A stretch of 64,000 nucleotides of DNA from an uncultured SAR86 cluster bacterium (GTDB taxonomy: Bacteria; Pseudomonadota; Gammaproteobacteria; Magnimaribacterales; AG-339-G14), in assembly GCA_902616715.1 (NCBI GenBank), contig CACMTR010000001.1:1-64000 (forward strand), in the 5' to 3' direction. The notes under the pieces are model-generated. The model saw only the letters and a program-made list of their open reading frames with translations. It was not told where the DNA came from and ran no database searches. Below are positions 53,809 through 63,756 of this stretch, in pieces. Each line of letters opens with the position of its first letter. The first letter of the stretch is position 1. Both the position numbers and the translations under genes were made by a program.

Positions 53809-54277
53809 AGAAAATAAAGTTTGGCTAATTAGCATTTTAAGCTTTTTAATCTATCTTGATTTTTTTTCCAAATCTTGGATTTATAAAAATTTAGAATTGT
53901 ACGAATCGATTGAAATCTCAAATTTTTTGAATTTCACTTTCATAAAAAATTATGGAATTGCTTTCAGTATTTTTAATAACCCGTCTTTAAATTTAAATAT
54001 TTTTCTGAGTGTTCTAATTTTCTTAATTTGTAGTTTCCTTTTTTATTTGGTTTTTATAAAAATTGATAATCGGCAAAAGTTTGACTTTCAAAAATTAGTT
54101 TACGTATTCATATTAGCCGGCGGAATAGGAAATTTGTTGGATAGATTGCTTTACGGATATGTTGTTGATTTTATTGATATAACATTCAACCCTTACGTGT
54201 TCAATTTAGCTGATTCTTATGTCACTATAGGTTTGGTTATGTATGTAATATTTTCTTTAAAAAAAAGGATTAAATGA
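53777..54277 (+). CDS. lspA: Lipoprotein signal peptidase (SPase II)
   Basis: 166 residues with four membrane helices. The catalytic aspartates are Asp122 in GNLLDR and Asp146 in FNLADS. It cleaves prolipoproteins in the inner membrane. The ATG lies 32 nt inside ileS and no other start fits. ispH begins 4 nt before its stop. Confidence 0.95.
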   Translation: MAQEKLGYFFKENKVWLISILSFLIYLDFFSKSWIYKNLELYESIEISNFLNFTFIKNYGIAFSIFNNPSLNLNIFLSVLIFLICSFLFYLVFIKIDNRQKFDFQKLVYVFILAGGIGNLLDRLLYGYVVDFIDITFNPYVFNLADSYVTIGLVMYVIFSLKKRIK

Positions 54278-55209
54278 AAGTTATAAAACTTGCAAATCCA
54301 AGGGGCTTTTGTGCTGGTGTTGATAGAGCCATCGATATAGTTTCTAAAGCGTTAGAAATTCATGGACCCCCAATTTATGTGAGACATGAAGTTGTGCATA
54401 ACAGAAAAGTTGTAGAGGACTTGAAATCACGTGGAGCAAAATTTGTCGACGAACTTTCAGAGATTCCGGATGACGGCATTACAATTTTCTCAGCTCATGG
54501 AATCTCAGATAAAGTAGAAAAAGAAGCAAAATTAAGAAATTTAAAATTTTTTGATGCTACTTGTCCCTTAGTTTCGAAGGTCCACAAGGAAGTCATCAGA
54601 TTTGCACAAACTGGTAAAGATATAATTATGATAGGACATAAAAATCATCCTGAAGTTGAAGGAACTTTGGGCAGATTTCCAGAAGGTTCAAGAGGAAATA
54701 TGTACCTAGTAGAAAATTTATCACAAGCAGAAAATATTGAAATCAATCAACCTGAAAACCTCTGTTTAGTTACCCAAACAACTCTATCAGTTTCCGATAC
54801 AGAAGAAATTGTTTTAAAACTTAAAGAGAGATTTCCATTAATTTTAGAACCAAAATCCGAAGATATTTGTTACGCAACTCAAAACAGGCAAGATGCAGTA
54901 AAACAATTAGCTTTAGAAGCAGACTTAATAATAGTAGTTGGTTCTGAAAATAGTTCAAATTCTAATAGGTTAAGAGAGTTAGCAGAGAATTGCGGAGTTG
55001 AGTCTTTCTTGATAGACGATCCAAAAAAAATTAGTTCTTTAAACTTAGATAACGTGAATGTTATGGGCATAACTGCTGGTGCTTCTGCCCCCGAAGAGCT
55101 TGTACAGCAAATGGTTCAAAAATGTAATTTATTAGGTTACAAAGTTAATGAAGAGATTTCTGGACTGAAGGAAGAAGTATATTTCAAATTGCCCGCTGAG
55201 CTTAGATGA
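54274..55209 (+). CDS. ispH: 4-hydroxy-3-methylbut-2-enyl diphosphate reductase
   Basis: 311 residues. The three iron-sulfur cysteines are in GFCAGVDRAI, DATCPLVSKVH and EDICYATQNRQ, with TAGASAPEELVQ near the C-terminus. It performs the last step of the MEP isoprenoid pathway. Its stop overlaps the dadA start by 4 nt. Confidence 0.97.
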   Translation: MKVIKLANPRGFCAGVDRAIDIVSKALEIHGPPIYVRHEVVHNRKVVEDLKSRGAKFVDELSEIPDDGITIFSAHGISDKVEKEAKLRNLKFFDATCPLVSKVHKEVIRFAQTGKDIIMIGHKNHPEVEGTLGRFPEGSRGNMYLVENLSQAENIEINQPENLCLVTQTTLSVSDTEEIVLKLKERFPLILEPKSEDICYATQNRQDAVKQLALEADLIIVVGSENSSNSNRLRELAENCGVESFLIDDPKKISSLNLDNVNVMGITAGASAPEELVQQMVQKCNLLGYKVNEEISGLKEEVYFKLPAELR

Positions 55210-56447
55210 TACAAAAAGTTGCGATCATTGGTGCAGGTATAGCTGGAACAACTACCGCATATTCTTTAGCTAAAAATGGTATAGACGTGACCCTCATTGA
55301 TTCACGTAGATACCCAGCTATGGCAACCAGTTATGCTAATGGAGGGCAACTGAGCGCGAGTAATTCAGAAGTTTGGAATACTCCAAAAAATATTATTAAC
55401 GGTATGAAGTGGATGTTCAAAAAAGACGCTCCTCTATTATTTAACCCTTCCCCTAGTTTAGAAAAATATAAGTGGATCATAGGTTTTTTAGCGGCTTCTT
55501 TTGATGGAAAACACAAAACTAAAACTCAAGAAACCATTGAGCTTGCGAAGAGAGCCCGTGAATTGTATTACAAAATATCAGATGAAGAGGGTTTGGAGTT
55601 TGATTTATTAAAAAAAGGGATTTTGCATTTTTATGATACTCAAAAAGAACTGGATTTAGCTGCGGCCAAAGCATCTTGGCTTGATCAGGAAGGGATGGAA
55701 TGGGAAGTTTTAGACACCGACCAAGTTGAAGATTTGGAGCCAGCTCTTAAGAGTTCAAATAATGAAAAAAAATTAGTTGGGGGCATATATACAAAATCAG
55801 ACGCTAGTGGAGACATTCATAAGTTTTGTAAAAATATGCATAAACTTTTGGAGGACAAATACGAAGTAAAATCCTTATTTAATACTGAAATAGAAAGTAT
55901 TTATAAAGATAAGGATAAAGTTATTTTATCTGCAGCTACAGATTCAGAAACAACCGGCTATCATTTTGATAAGGTGGCAATTTGCGCAGGTATAGATACA
56001 CAAAAATTTGCAGATATTCTTGGCGACAAAATGAGAGTTTATCCGGTTAAAGGATATAGCGTAACTATCCACTTAGATGACGAAAAATCTAGGAAATCTG
56101 CGCCACAGGTTTCTCTTTTAGACGATCCAAAAAAAATTGTGTCAAGTCGACTTGGAGATCGATTAAGAGTGGCTGGGACAGCTGAATTGGCTGGAAAAAA
56201 TAAAGATATCAGACAGGATAGAATAAGACCTTTATTAGGCTGGGTACGTGAATATTTTCCAGACGTAAGCACAGAAAATTATACTCCTTGGGCAGGCTTG
56301 AGGCCCATGACTCCAAACATGATGCCTTTAGTTTTTGAAAGCAAAGCTAAAGGAATATTTTATAATACTGGACACGGTCACTTAGGATGGACTTTAGGTG
56401 CTGCAACAGGAGATCTCTTGGCAGCAAAAATTATTAATGCTGATTAA
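55206..56447 (+). CDS. dadA: D-amino acid dehydrogenase small subunit family
   Basis: 413 residues. The FAD-binding loop is VAIIGAGIAGTTTAYSLAKNG; YANGGQLSASNSEVW and WAGLRPMTPNMMPLV, and the C-terminal YNTGHGHLGWTLGAA are DadA-like. It oxidises D-amino acids, often D-Ala from the cell wall. The ampD gene begins inside its last codons. Role in alanine use is inferred from the family. Confidence 0.9.
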   Translation: MIQKVAIIGAGIAGTTTAYSLAKNGIDVTLIDSRRYPAMATSYANGGQLSASNSEVWNTPKNIINGMKWMFKKDAPLLFNPSPSLEKYKWIIGFLAASFDGKHKTKTQETIELAKRARELYYKISDEEGLEFDLLKKGILHFYDTQKELDLAAAKASWLDQEGMEWEVLDTDQVEDLEPALKSSNNEKKLVGGIYTKSDASGDIHKFCKNMHKLLEDKYEVKSLFNTEIESIYKDKDKVILSAATDSETTGYHFDKVAICAGIDTQKFADILGDKMRVYPVKGYSVTIHLDDEKSRKSAPQVSLLDDPKKIVSSRLGDRLRVAGTAELAGKNKDIRQDRIRPLLGWVREYFPDVSTENYTPWAGLRPMTPNMMPLVFESKAKGIFYNTGHGHLGWTLGAATGDLLAAKIINAD

Positions 56448-56976
56448 TTCAGGATGGGTTGAAGAAGCTCAAAAAATATCTTCTCCAAATTTTAATGATA
56501 GGCCGAAAGATGTAACTATCAATTTGGTAGTAATCCATTGCATTAGTTTGCCTCCAGGAAAATATGGATCAAATGACATTGATAATTTTTTTCAAAATAA
56601 TCTAGATGTTACGAAACATGAATATTTCAAAAGTATTGCCTCTTTAAAAGTTTCTTCTCATTTTTTAATACAGAGAACAGGTAATCTAAAGCAGTATGTA
56701 TCTACAGAGAAAAGAGCCTGGCATGCAGGCGTATCGAAATATGGTGATCAAGAAAACTGCAATGATTTTTCAATAGGAATAGAGCTTGAGGGTTCAGAAA
56801 ACTCTGAATATGAAAAACTCCAATACCTAACTTTAATAAAATTAATTCATGCTTTGATGAACGAATATCCGAGTATAACTAGAGAAAGTATTGTGGGACA
56901 TTCTGATATAGCGCCAGATAGAAAAAAAGATCCAGGAATAAAATTTGACTGGGAGTTTTTAAAATCTAAAATCTAG
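56437..56976 (+). CDS. ampD: 1,6-anhydro-N-acetylmuramyl-L-alanine amidase AmpD
   Basis: 179 residues. The start at 56437 gives MLINSGWVEEAQKISSPNF, the usual AmpD N-terminus; a longer frame beginning at 56398 would overlap dadA by 50 nt. The Zn ligands are His34 in VVIHCISLPPG, the AWHAGVSKYG region, and GHSDIAPDRKKDPG. It recycles cell-wall muropeptides in the cytoplasm, working with AmpG (57464-58744). Confidence 0.93.
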   Translation: MLINSGWVEEAQKISSPNFNDRPKDVTINLVVIHCISLPPGKYGSNDIDNFFQNNLDVTKHEYFKSIASLKVSSHFLIQRTGNLKQYVSTEKRAWHAGVSKYGDQENCNDFSIGIELEGSENSEYEKLQYLTLIKLIHALMNEYPSITRESIVGHSDIAPDRKKDPGIKFDWEFLKSKI

Positions 56977-56978
56977 AC

Positions 56979-57461
56979 ATGCCATCTTTCGATATAGAGT
57001 CCAAAATCGATTCTCATGAATTAACCAATGCTGTAGACCAATCAAATAGAGTGATTTCAAATAGATTTGATTTTAAAAGTGCTGATGCTATTTATGAAAT
57101 AAGAGAAAATAAACTAGCTTTAACAGCTAATGAAGCCTTCCAATTAGATCAAATGATACCTATTTTGAAAGAAAATTTAGCTAAACGTTCTATAGATCTA
57201 AAAGCTTTAAAATTTGGAGAGAAAATATCAAACAATAATAAGGCTCATCTAGAAGCAGAGATAATTCAAGGGGTGGATCAAGAAACTTCAAAAAAAATTA
57301 TCAGAATTGTGAAAGATTCAAAAATAAAAGTTCAAAGCTCCATACAAGGAGAAAGCGTAAGAGTTTCTGGAAAAAAAAGAGATCAATTGCAAGAAATTAT
57401 AAGTTTGATCAAAAAACAAGAATTGGAGATTCCCCTTCAATTTGTAAATTTTAGAGATTAA
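56979..57461 (+). CDS. yajQ: YajQ-family protein
   Basis: 160 residues. MPSFDIESKIDSHELTNAVD, EAEIIQGVDQETSKKI, and VQSSIQGESVRVSGKKRDQL are classic YajQ. Family members bind cyclic di-GMP or nucleic acid; the exact function varies. It lies 2 bp after ampD and 2 bp before ampG, a common gammaproteobacterial cluster. Confidence 0.95.
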   Translation: MPSFDIESKIDSHELTNAVDQSNRVISNRFDFKSADAIYEIRENKLALTANEAFQLDQMIPILKENLAKRSIDLKALKFGEKISNNNKAHLEAEIIQGVDQETSKKIIRIVKDSKIKVQSSIQGESVRVSGKKRDQLQEIISLIKKQELEIPLQFVNFRD

Positions 57462-57463
57462 TT

Positions 57464-58744
57464 ATGTCTTGGCTCTTATCAATTAGGAGTTATTTTCAAC
57501 CCAGAGTTCTCCTAATTTCCGCATTAGGGGTTTTATCAGGGTTACCTTTGGGACTGTTGATTGATCCCTTAAGGTATTGGCTTTCTGAAATAGGAATAGA
57601 AAAATCTACTATAGGCTTACTTTCTTTAGTAATGCTTTCATACTCTTTGAAGATGTTTTGGGCTCCTTTAGTTGATCGTTTAAGAATTCCATTTTTATTT
57701 AAGATTGGGCAAAGAAAAAGTTGGTTAATTCTTTCACAATTTTTAACCTTCTTATGTATTTTAATTGTGGGATTTTTAGATCCGTCGAAAGAACTCAATA
57801 TATTTATTTTATTTGTTTTAGCACTGAGTTTTTTTTCTGCTACTCAAGACATTTGTGTGGATGCTATAAGAATAGAGTTAGTTGATAAAAAATCAATAGG
57901 TGAAGCTTCCGCGGTATATATTATTGGGTACAGATTGGGAGCAATCTTTTTATCCCAAGTTATCACATTCTACATAGCTGATTCTTATGGATGGGACATT
58001 GCTTATTTTAGCATCGGTATAATTTTTATCATTTCATCTCTTATTTTGATTATGGTTTTACCAGAGCCTCATCGATCTGAAAAACCTTATTTGTCTATCT
58101 TAGAGAAACCAGGTTTGTGGTTTAAGGATTCTTTCATATTGCCATTAACTGATTTGGTCTCAAGATATAAAGAACATTTACTTCTTTTATTATTTTTAAC
58201 TTTTACTTATAGACTTAGCGACATGTTTTTAGGGCCAATGGCAATGCCTTTCTATCAAGAAATAGGTTTCTCAAAAATTGAAGTTGCTCAAATTACAAAT
58301 TTTTATGGCATGTGGATGACTATATTAGGTGGGCTCTTTGCAGGTTTGACTCTTCATAGGTATGGGCTTGTCAGAAATATGATTGCAGGAGCAATTTTTG
58401 TGCCTTTGGCTAATATTCCTTTTATCTTTCTTAATATATTAGGTAAAGATATTAATTTTTTAATTTTGACTATTACTATCGATAACTTCTCCCAGGGATT
58501 TATTTCAGTTGTCGGAATTACTTTTCTCTCAAACTTGGTCTCAAAAACATATACCGCAACTCAATACGCTCTACTTTTTGGTTTGGTTGTGATTCCTCCA
58601 AATGTTATTTCAAGTGGATCAGGCTTTGTTGTTGAGGCATATGGCTTTCAGAACTTCTTTATATTGTGTGCTTTGTTAGGCTTACCAGCGATAATTTTAT
58701 CTTTAATGGTATGGCGAAAAAGATCAATTTTTGGATTCGATTAA
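57464..58744 (+). CDS. ampG: Muropeptide permease AmpG
   Basis: 426 residues, twelve or so membrane segments of the MFS. The N-terminal RVLLISALGVLSGLPLGLLI and FFSATQDICVDAIRIE are typical AmpG. It imports anhydro-muropeptides for recycling; ampD lies two genes upstream. The stop codon overlaps the next ATG by one base. Confidence 0.93.
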   Translation: MSWLLSIRSYFQPRVLLISALGVLSGLPLGLLIDPLRYWLSEIGIEKSTIGLLSLVMLSYSLKMFWAPLVDRLRIPFLFKIGQRKSWLILSQFLTFLCILIVGFLDPSKELNIFILFVLALSFFSATQDICVDAIRIELVDKKSIGEASAVYIIGYRLGAIFLSQVITFYIADSYGWDIAYFSIGIIFIISSLILIMVLPEPHRSEKPYLSILEKPGLWFKDSFILPLTDLVSRYKEHLLLLLFLTFTYRLSDMFLGPMAMPFYQEIGFSKIEVAQITNFYGMWMTILGGLFAGLTLHRYGLVRNMIAGAIFVPLANIPFIFLNILGKDINFLILTITIDNFSQGFISVVGITFLSNLVSKTYTATQYALLFGLVVIPPNVISSGSGFVVEAYGFQNFFILCALLGLPAIILSLMVWRKRSIFGFD

Positions 58745-59094
58745 TGAAATCTTTTTCTTGGTTCTGGGGGGCTCAGTTTTTAATAGCTATATTTTTAGTA
58801 AGTTATGGTTTATTTAGCTTACCCTCAGGGGAAACATCCTTAAATATTCCCGATAAAATTCTTCATTTTTTAGCCTTTTTTGTTTTATCTTTGACTTTAT
58901 ACAATGCTTTTAAAAATATATTTTTACTTTTTATACTATTTTTTTATGCTGTAATTTCAGAGTTTATTCAATATTATTTGCCTTATAGAGAAATGGAACT
59001 CATGGACGTGATGTCCAATTTCTTGGGAATTTTTGTTTTTTTATTTTCTATTTTTTTTCTTAAAACACTTGAAAAAAAAGAATCTAGAACATAA
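58744..59094 (+). CDS. VanZ-like membrane protein
   Basis: 116 residues with four hydrophobic segments; PDKILHFLAFFVLSLTLYNAF, and SEFIQYYLPYREMELMDVMSNFLG match the VanZ-like family. The ATG at 58744 follows the ampG stop with a 1-nt overlap, preferred to longer starts inside ampG. VanZ-type proteins lie in glycopeptide resistance clusters and in many genomes; the function here is unknown. Confidence 0.85.
   Translation: MKSFSWFWGAQFLIAIFLVSYGLFSLPSGETSLNIPDKILHFLAFFVLSLTLYNAFKNIFLLFILFFYAVISEFIQYYLPYREMELMDVMSNFLGIFVFLFSIFFLKTLEKKESRT
59068..59094 (+). promoter_or_regulatory. Sigma-32-like promoter before groES
   Basis: CTTGAAA (59068-59074) and AACATAA (59088-59094), 13 bp apart, lie within the 3' end of the VanZ-like gene. 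They resemble the heat-shock consensus and the pair before ibpA (CATAAAT shared). The leader would be about 75-80 nt. Confidence 0.4.
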
Positions 59095-59175
59095 ATACTT
59101 TTTAGTTGTGTATTTAGCTAGTCTTATCTAGAATGCGCAATCTTAGTAACTATTAAGTTTAAGAAGGAGAATTGA

Positions 59176-59469
59176 ATGAAATTTAATCCACTAGGTGACA
59201 AGCTTCTCGTAAGGAGGGGCGAAGAAGAAGAGACTACAGCCGGAGGTATTGTTTTACCTGGTTCTGCTGCAGAAAAACCATCACAAGGCGAAGTGCTTGC
59301 TATAGGCCCGGGAAGAGTTTTAGATAATGGTGATGTAAGTGAAATTCCTGTCAAGGTTGGCGATACTGTCGTTTTTGGTCAATATGCCGGCAGCAACACT
59401 ATAAAAGTTGATGGCGAAGAACTTTTGATTCTTTCAGAAAGTGATTTGCTTGGAACAGTTTCAAAATAA
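59176..59469 (+). CDS. groES: Co-chaperonin GroES
   Basis: 97 residues. [30 protein letters not shown], and the C-terminal [11 protein letters not shown] are GroES hallmarks. It forms the heptameric lid of GroEL. SD AAGGAG lies 6 nt before the ATG. groEL follows after 29 bp. Confidence 0.98.
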   Translation: MKFNPLGDKLLVRRGEEEETTAGGIVLPGSAAEKPSQGEVLAIGPGRVLDNGDVSEIPVKVGDTVVFGQYAGSNTIKVDGEELLILSESDLLGTVSK

Positions 59470-59486
59470 TTAATTAATTAAATTAA

Positions 59487-61142
<1,656 letters not shown>

Positions 61143-61160
61143 TAAACTGTCATTATAAAA

Positions 61161-61187
61161 AAAGGGCTCATCGGAGCCCTTTTTTTT
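61161..61187 (+). terminator. Intrinsic terminator after groEL
   Basis: AAAGGGCTC (61161-61169) and GAGCCCTTT (61174-61182) form a 9-bp stem with an ATCG loop and a T run to 61187. It ends the groES-groEL transcript before the PuuD-like gene. Confidence 0.93.
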
Positions 61188-61229
61188 GGAAATTTATACA
61201 ATATAATATAGTTTAAAGAGGGACATATT

Positions 61230-61880
61230 ATGGAAGCTTATTTATACAACGTTTTATTTAGATGGGGCCACATTGTAGTTGGTATTGCTTGGATAGGGCT
61301 ACTTTACTATTTCAATTTTGTTCAAACTGAATACGTTAAAAAAGCTGATCCAGATGCAAAAAAAGATGTAATGACAAAATTAGCGCCCAATGCTTTATGG
61401 TGGTTTAGATGGGCTGCTTTTTTTACATTTCTTACAGGTTTGTATCTTCTTTATGTTCAAGAAAGAATGATTACCACTGCTATAACTTTAGGAACCCTGA
61501 TGGGCACTATCATGATGTTAAATGTATGGGGTATTATTTGGAGAAATCAAAAAGTAGTCATTGGCCTTAAAGAAGGCGATGCAGTTTCTGCAGGAGCAAA
61601 AGCTGCTCTAGCTTCAAGAACCAATACATTATTGTCTCTGCCAATGCTTTATTTTATGGTCTCCTCAGCTCATGGAGGCAGTGCAGCTTATCCTAAATCT
61701 TATTTATTAATAGATGGATATTTGAGTACCGGTTTTTGGATAGTATTTATTGCTGTCCTATTAATTGAAATGAACGCGATTTTTGGAAAAATGTTTCCGG
61801 TAATAACATCTGTCAGAAGTGTAATTACTTCGAGCTTAGTACTAACAATTATCTGCTCTGGTTTAGTTTTTTATCTTTAA
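61230..61880 (+). CDS. PuuD-like (urate oxidase N-type) membrane protein
   Basis: 216 residues with six or so hydrophobic segments. NVLFRWGHIVVGIAWIGLLYY and the tail with HGGSAAYPKSY fit the N-terminal membrane domain of the urate hydroxylase PuuD. PuuD usually ends in a cytochrome c domain with CxxCH; none is found here. It may not oxidise urate. The gene is single, between the groEL terminator and a convergent CorC-type gene. Confidence 0.7.
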   Translation: MEAYLYNVLFRWGHIVVGIAWIGLLYYFNFVQTEYVKKADPDAKKDVMTKLAPNALWWFRWAAFFTFLTGLYLLYVQERMITTAITLGTLMGTIMMLNVWGIIWRNQKVVIGLKEGDAVSAGAKAALASRTNTLLSLPMLYFMVSSAHGGSAAYPKSYLLIDGYLSTGFWIVFIAVLLIEMNAIFGKMFPVITSVRSVITSSLVLTIICSGLVFYL

Positions 61881-63157
61881 GTTGAATCGTTTTCGATTTC
61901 TTTAGGAGCAATTTTTAAAATTTTTGCAAATTTAATCATGTTATCTTTGATTAGAACTGTTTCAATTATGTAATTATTTAAATTAATAGATATATTAGAT
62001 TCAGGAATTGTCTCTATTTTTTCTAAAATAAGACCATTAAGTGTCACGGGTCCCTCCAAAGGTAAATCCCAGGAGAGTTTTTTATTTATTTCCCTTATAG
62101 ATACACTTCCATCTATTAAAAAACTTCCATCTTTTTGTTCTTGAAAGTCTATTCTATTTGAGGATTGATCAGATGATAACTCTCCAACAATTTCTTCTAA
62201 AATATCATTGATACTAACAATTCCTTTTACATTTCCATACTCGTCTACAACAACAGCTGAAGTTTTATTATCTTTTTGAAAATTAAATAGTTGGTTACTT
62301 AAAGAGGTATTTTCTAAAGCGACATAAACTTCTTCAACATATTCCATAAAAGCATCAAAAGATTCCCTTTTGTCCAATAGAAAACTTTTAATGTTGTTTA
62401 AGTCTATTACACCTTTTAAGTTATCAAGATTTTGTTCATAAATTGGAATAATTTCTTCAGAATTCTTAGAAACTTTTTTCATAAGCTCTTCAAAATCATC
62501 GTCTAAATCTATTCCAATTATTTCATTTCTTGGCGTCATAATTTCATCTACTAAGATCGCGTCTAAATCAAGGATGCTTATCAACATATCTTGATATCTT
62601 TTTGGGATTAAATCACCAGAGTTTTCTAATACACTTTTTAATTCTTCAGTTGTAATATCTTCGTTAGAATCTTTTTCGTTTGCTTTTAGCAAACTCAACA
62701 AAGAGTTTGAAAAAAAGTTAACAATCCAAATTAAAGGATATAGGATTTTTTGAAGTATTTTTAAAATACCTGATGCAGGTAAAGCTATAGCTTCTGCGTT
62801 TTTAGCAGCAAAAGTTTTGGGAGTAACTTCGGCAAAAATCAATATTATTATTGTTAATATTATTGAACCAATAAAAACCCCGCTATTACCGAAAAGCTCT
62901 AAACACAATATGGTTGTTAACGCCGCAGCTAAAATATTTACAAAATTATTTCCTATTAAAATAACTCCAAGCAGCCTATCTGGGCGTTGAAGAAGTTTAT
63001 CTGCTCTTTTTGCTGAACGACTGTTTTGTTTGATTAGGTGCTTTAATCTGTACTTGTTAAGCGCCATCATGCCTGTCTCAGCACTAGAAAAAAATGCAGA
63101 CAATACAAGAAGAATTGAAATACTGGAAAGAAGTAACCAGATAGGAATTTCGTTCAA
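61877..63157 (-). CDS. HlyC/CorC-family transporter (DUF21-CBS-CorC_HlyC)
   Basis: 426 residues. An N-terminal DUF21/CNNM membrane domain (residues 1-180, ALSRAFFSSAETG-like SAFFSSAETGMMALN) is followed by paired CBS domains (EIMTPRNEIIGIDL, VVDEYGNVKGIVSINDILEEIVGEL) and a CorC_HlyC domain (DGSFLIDGSVSIREIN). It is related to Mg2+/Co2+ efflux proteins. It converges with the PuuD-like gene with a 4-nt overlap. Confidence 0.9.
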   Translation of the reverse strand: MNEIPIWLLLSSISILLVLSAFFSSAETGMMALNKYRLKHLIKQNSRSAKRADKLLQRPDRLLGVILIGNNFVNILAAALTTILCLELFGNSGVFIGSIILTIIILIFAEVTPKTFAAKNAEAIALPASGILKILQKILYPLIWIVNFFSNSLLSLLKANEKDSNEDITTEELKSVLENSGDLIPKRYQDMLISILDLDAILVDEIMTPRNEIIGIDLDDDFEELMKKVSKNSEEIIPIYEQNLDNLKGVIDLNNIKSFLLDKRESFDAFMEYVEEVYVALENTSLSNQLFNFQKDNKTSAVVVDEYGNVKGIVSINDILEEIVGELSSDQSSNRIDFQEQKDGSFLIDGSVSIREINKKLSWDLPLEGPVTLNGLILEKIETIPESNISINLNNYIIETVLIKDNMIKFAKILKIAPKEIENDST

Positions 63158-63261
63158 ATTAGATAAAGAGTTGTTTATTCATTTAACTGATTAAATTATA
63201 GAATGTTTTACTTGAATACCAAATCAATTTAAATAGAATAGCCTCTTTAAATATTAATTTT

Positions 63262-63741
63262 ATGGTTACTATTAGATTATCTAGATCAGGCGCAAAGAAA
63301 AAACCTTTTTTTCATATTACGGTAACTGATTCAAGAAAGCCAAGAGATGGGCGTTTTATTGAAAGAGTTGGCTATTTTAATCCTATTGCTAAGGGAAAAG
63401 AGCTAAGACTTAAAGTTGACCATGAAAGAATAGATTATTGGCTAGGAGTTGGTGCGTCATTAAGTGATAGAGTTGCACTTTTGGTTAAACAGTCCAAATT
63501 TTCGCCTGAGGAAGAAGAAAAGTACCTTAAGTCAAAAGAAGATAAAAGAATAAAAATTCTTGCCAAAAAGAAAGAGAAAGCTTTACAAGACTCAGATGCT
63601 GAAGCTACTGAATCATCTGAAATAGACCCGAGTCAAGTAACCGAAGCTGCACCAGCAGAAGAAACTCCTGAAGCCGAAGCTGCACCAGCAGAAGAAGCAC
63701 CAGCAGAAGAAACTCCTGAAGCCGAACAAAAAAAAGATTAA
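63262..63741 (+). CDS. rpsP: Ribosomal protein bS16 with a long repetitive acidic tail
   Basis: 159 residues. The first 80 are a normal bS16 ([34 protein letters not shown]). The remaining residues form a Lys-rich then Ala/Glu/Pro-rich tail ([20 protein letters not shown]). bS16 usually ends near residue 82-90. The tail is encoded by a 48-nt repeat (a perfect 30-nt match at 63649-63678 and 63697-63726). rimM begins 15 bp after the stop, the usual rpsP-rimM order. Confidence 0.95.
   Translation: MVTIRLSRSGAKKKPFFHITVTDSRKPRDGRFIERVGYFNPIAKGKELRLKVDHERIDYWLGVGASLSDRVALLVKQSKFSPEEEEKYLKSKEDKRIKILAKKKEKALQDSDAEATESSEIDPSQVTEAAPAEETPEAEAAPAEEAPAEETPEAEQKKD
63649..63726 (+). repeat. Direct repeat in the rpsP tail
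   Basis: A 30-nt block at 63649-63678 is repeated exactly at 63697-63726, with an 18-nt partial copy between (63679-63696). It encodes [10 protein letters not shown] units and is in frame. The unit could grow or shrink by replication slippage. Confidence 0.85.
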
Positions 63742-63756
63742 TAAAATTCTCAATTA

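Noticed and set aside
58666-58743. Longer start for the VanZ-like protein inside ampG
   Set aside because: The ATG at 58744 overlaps the ampG stop by 1 nt, in keeping with the compact style, and starts just before the first membrane segment.
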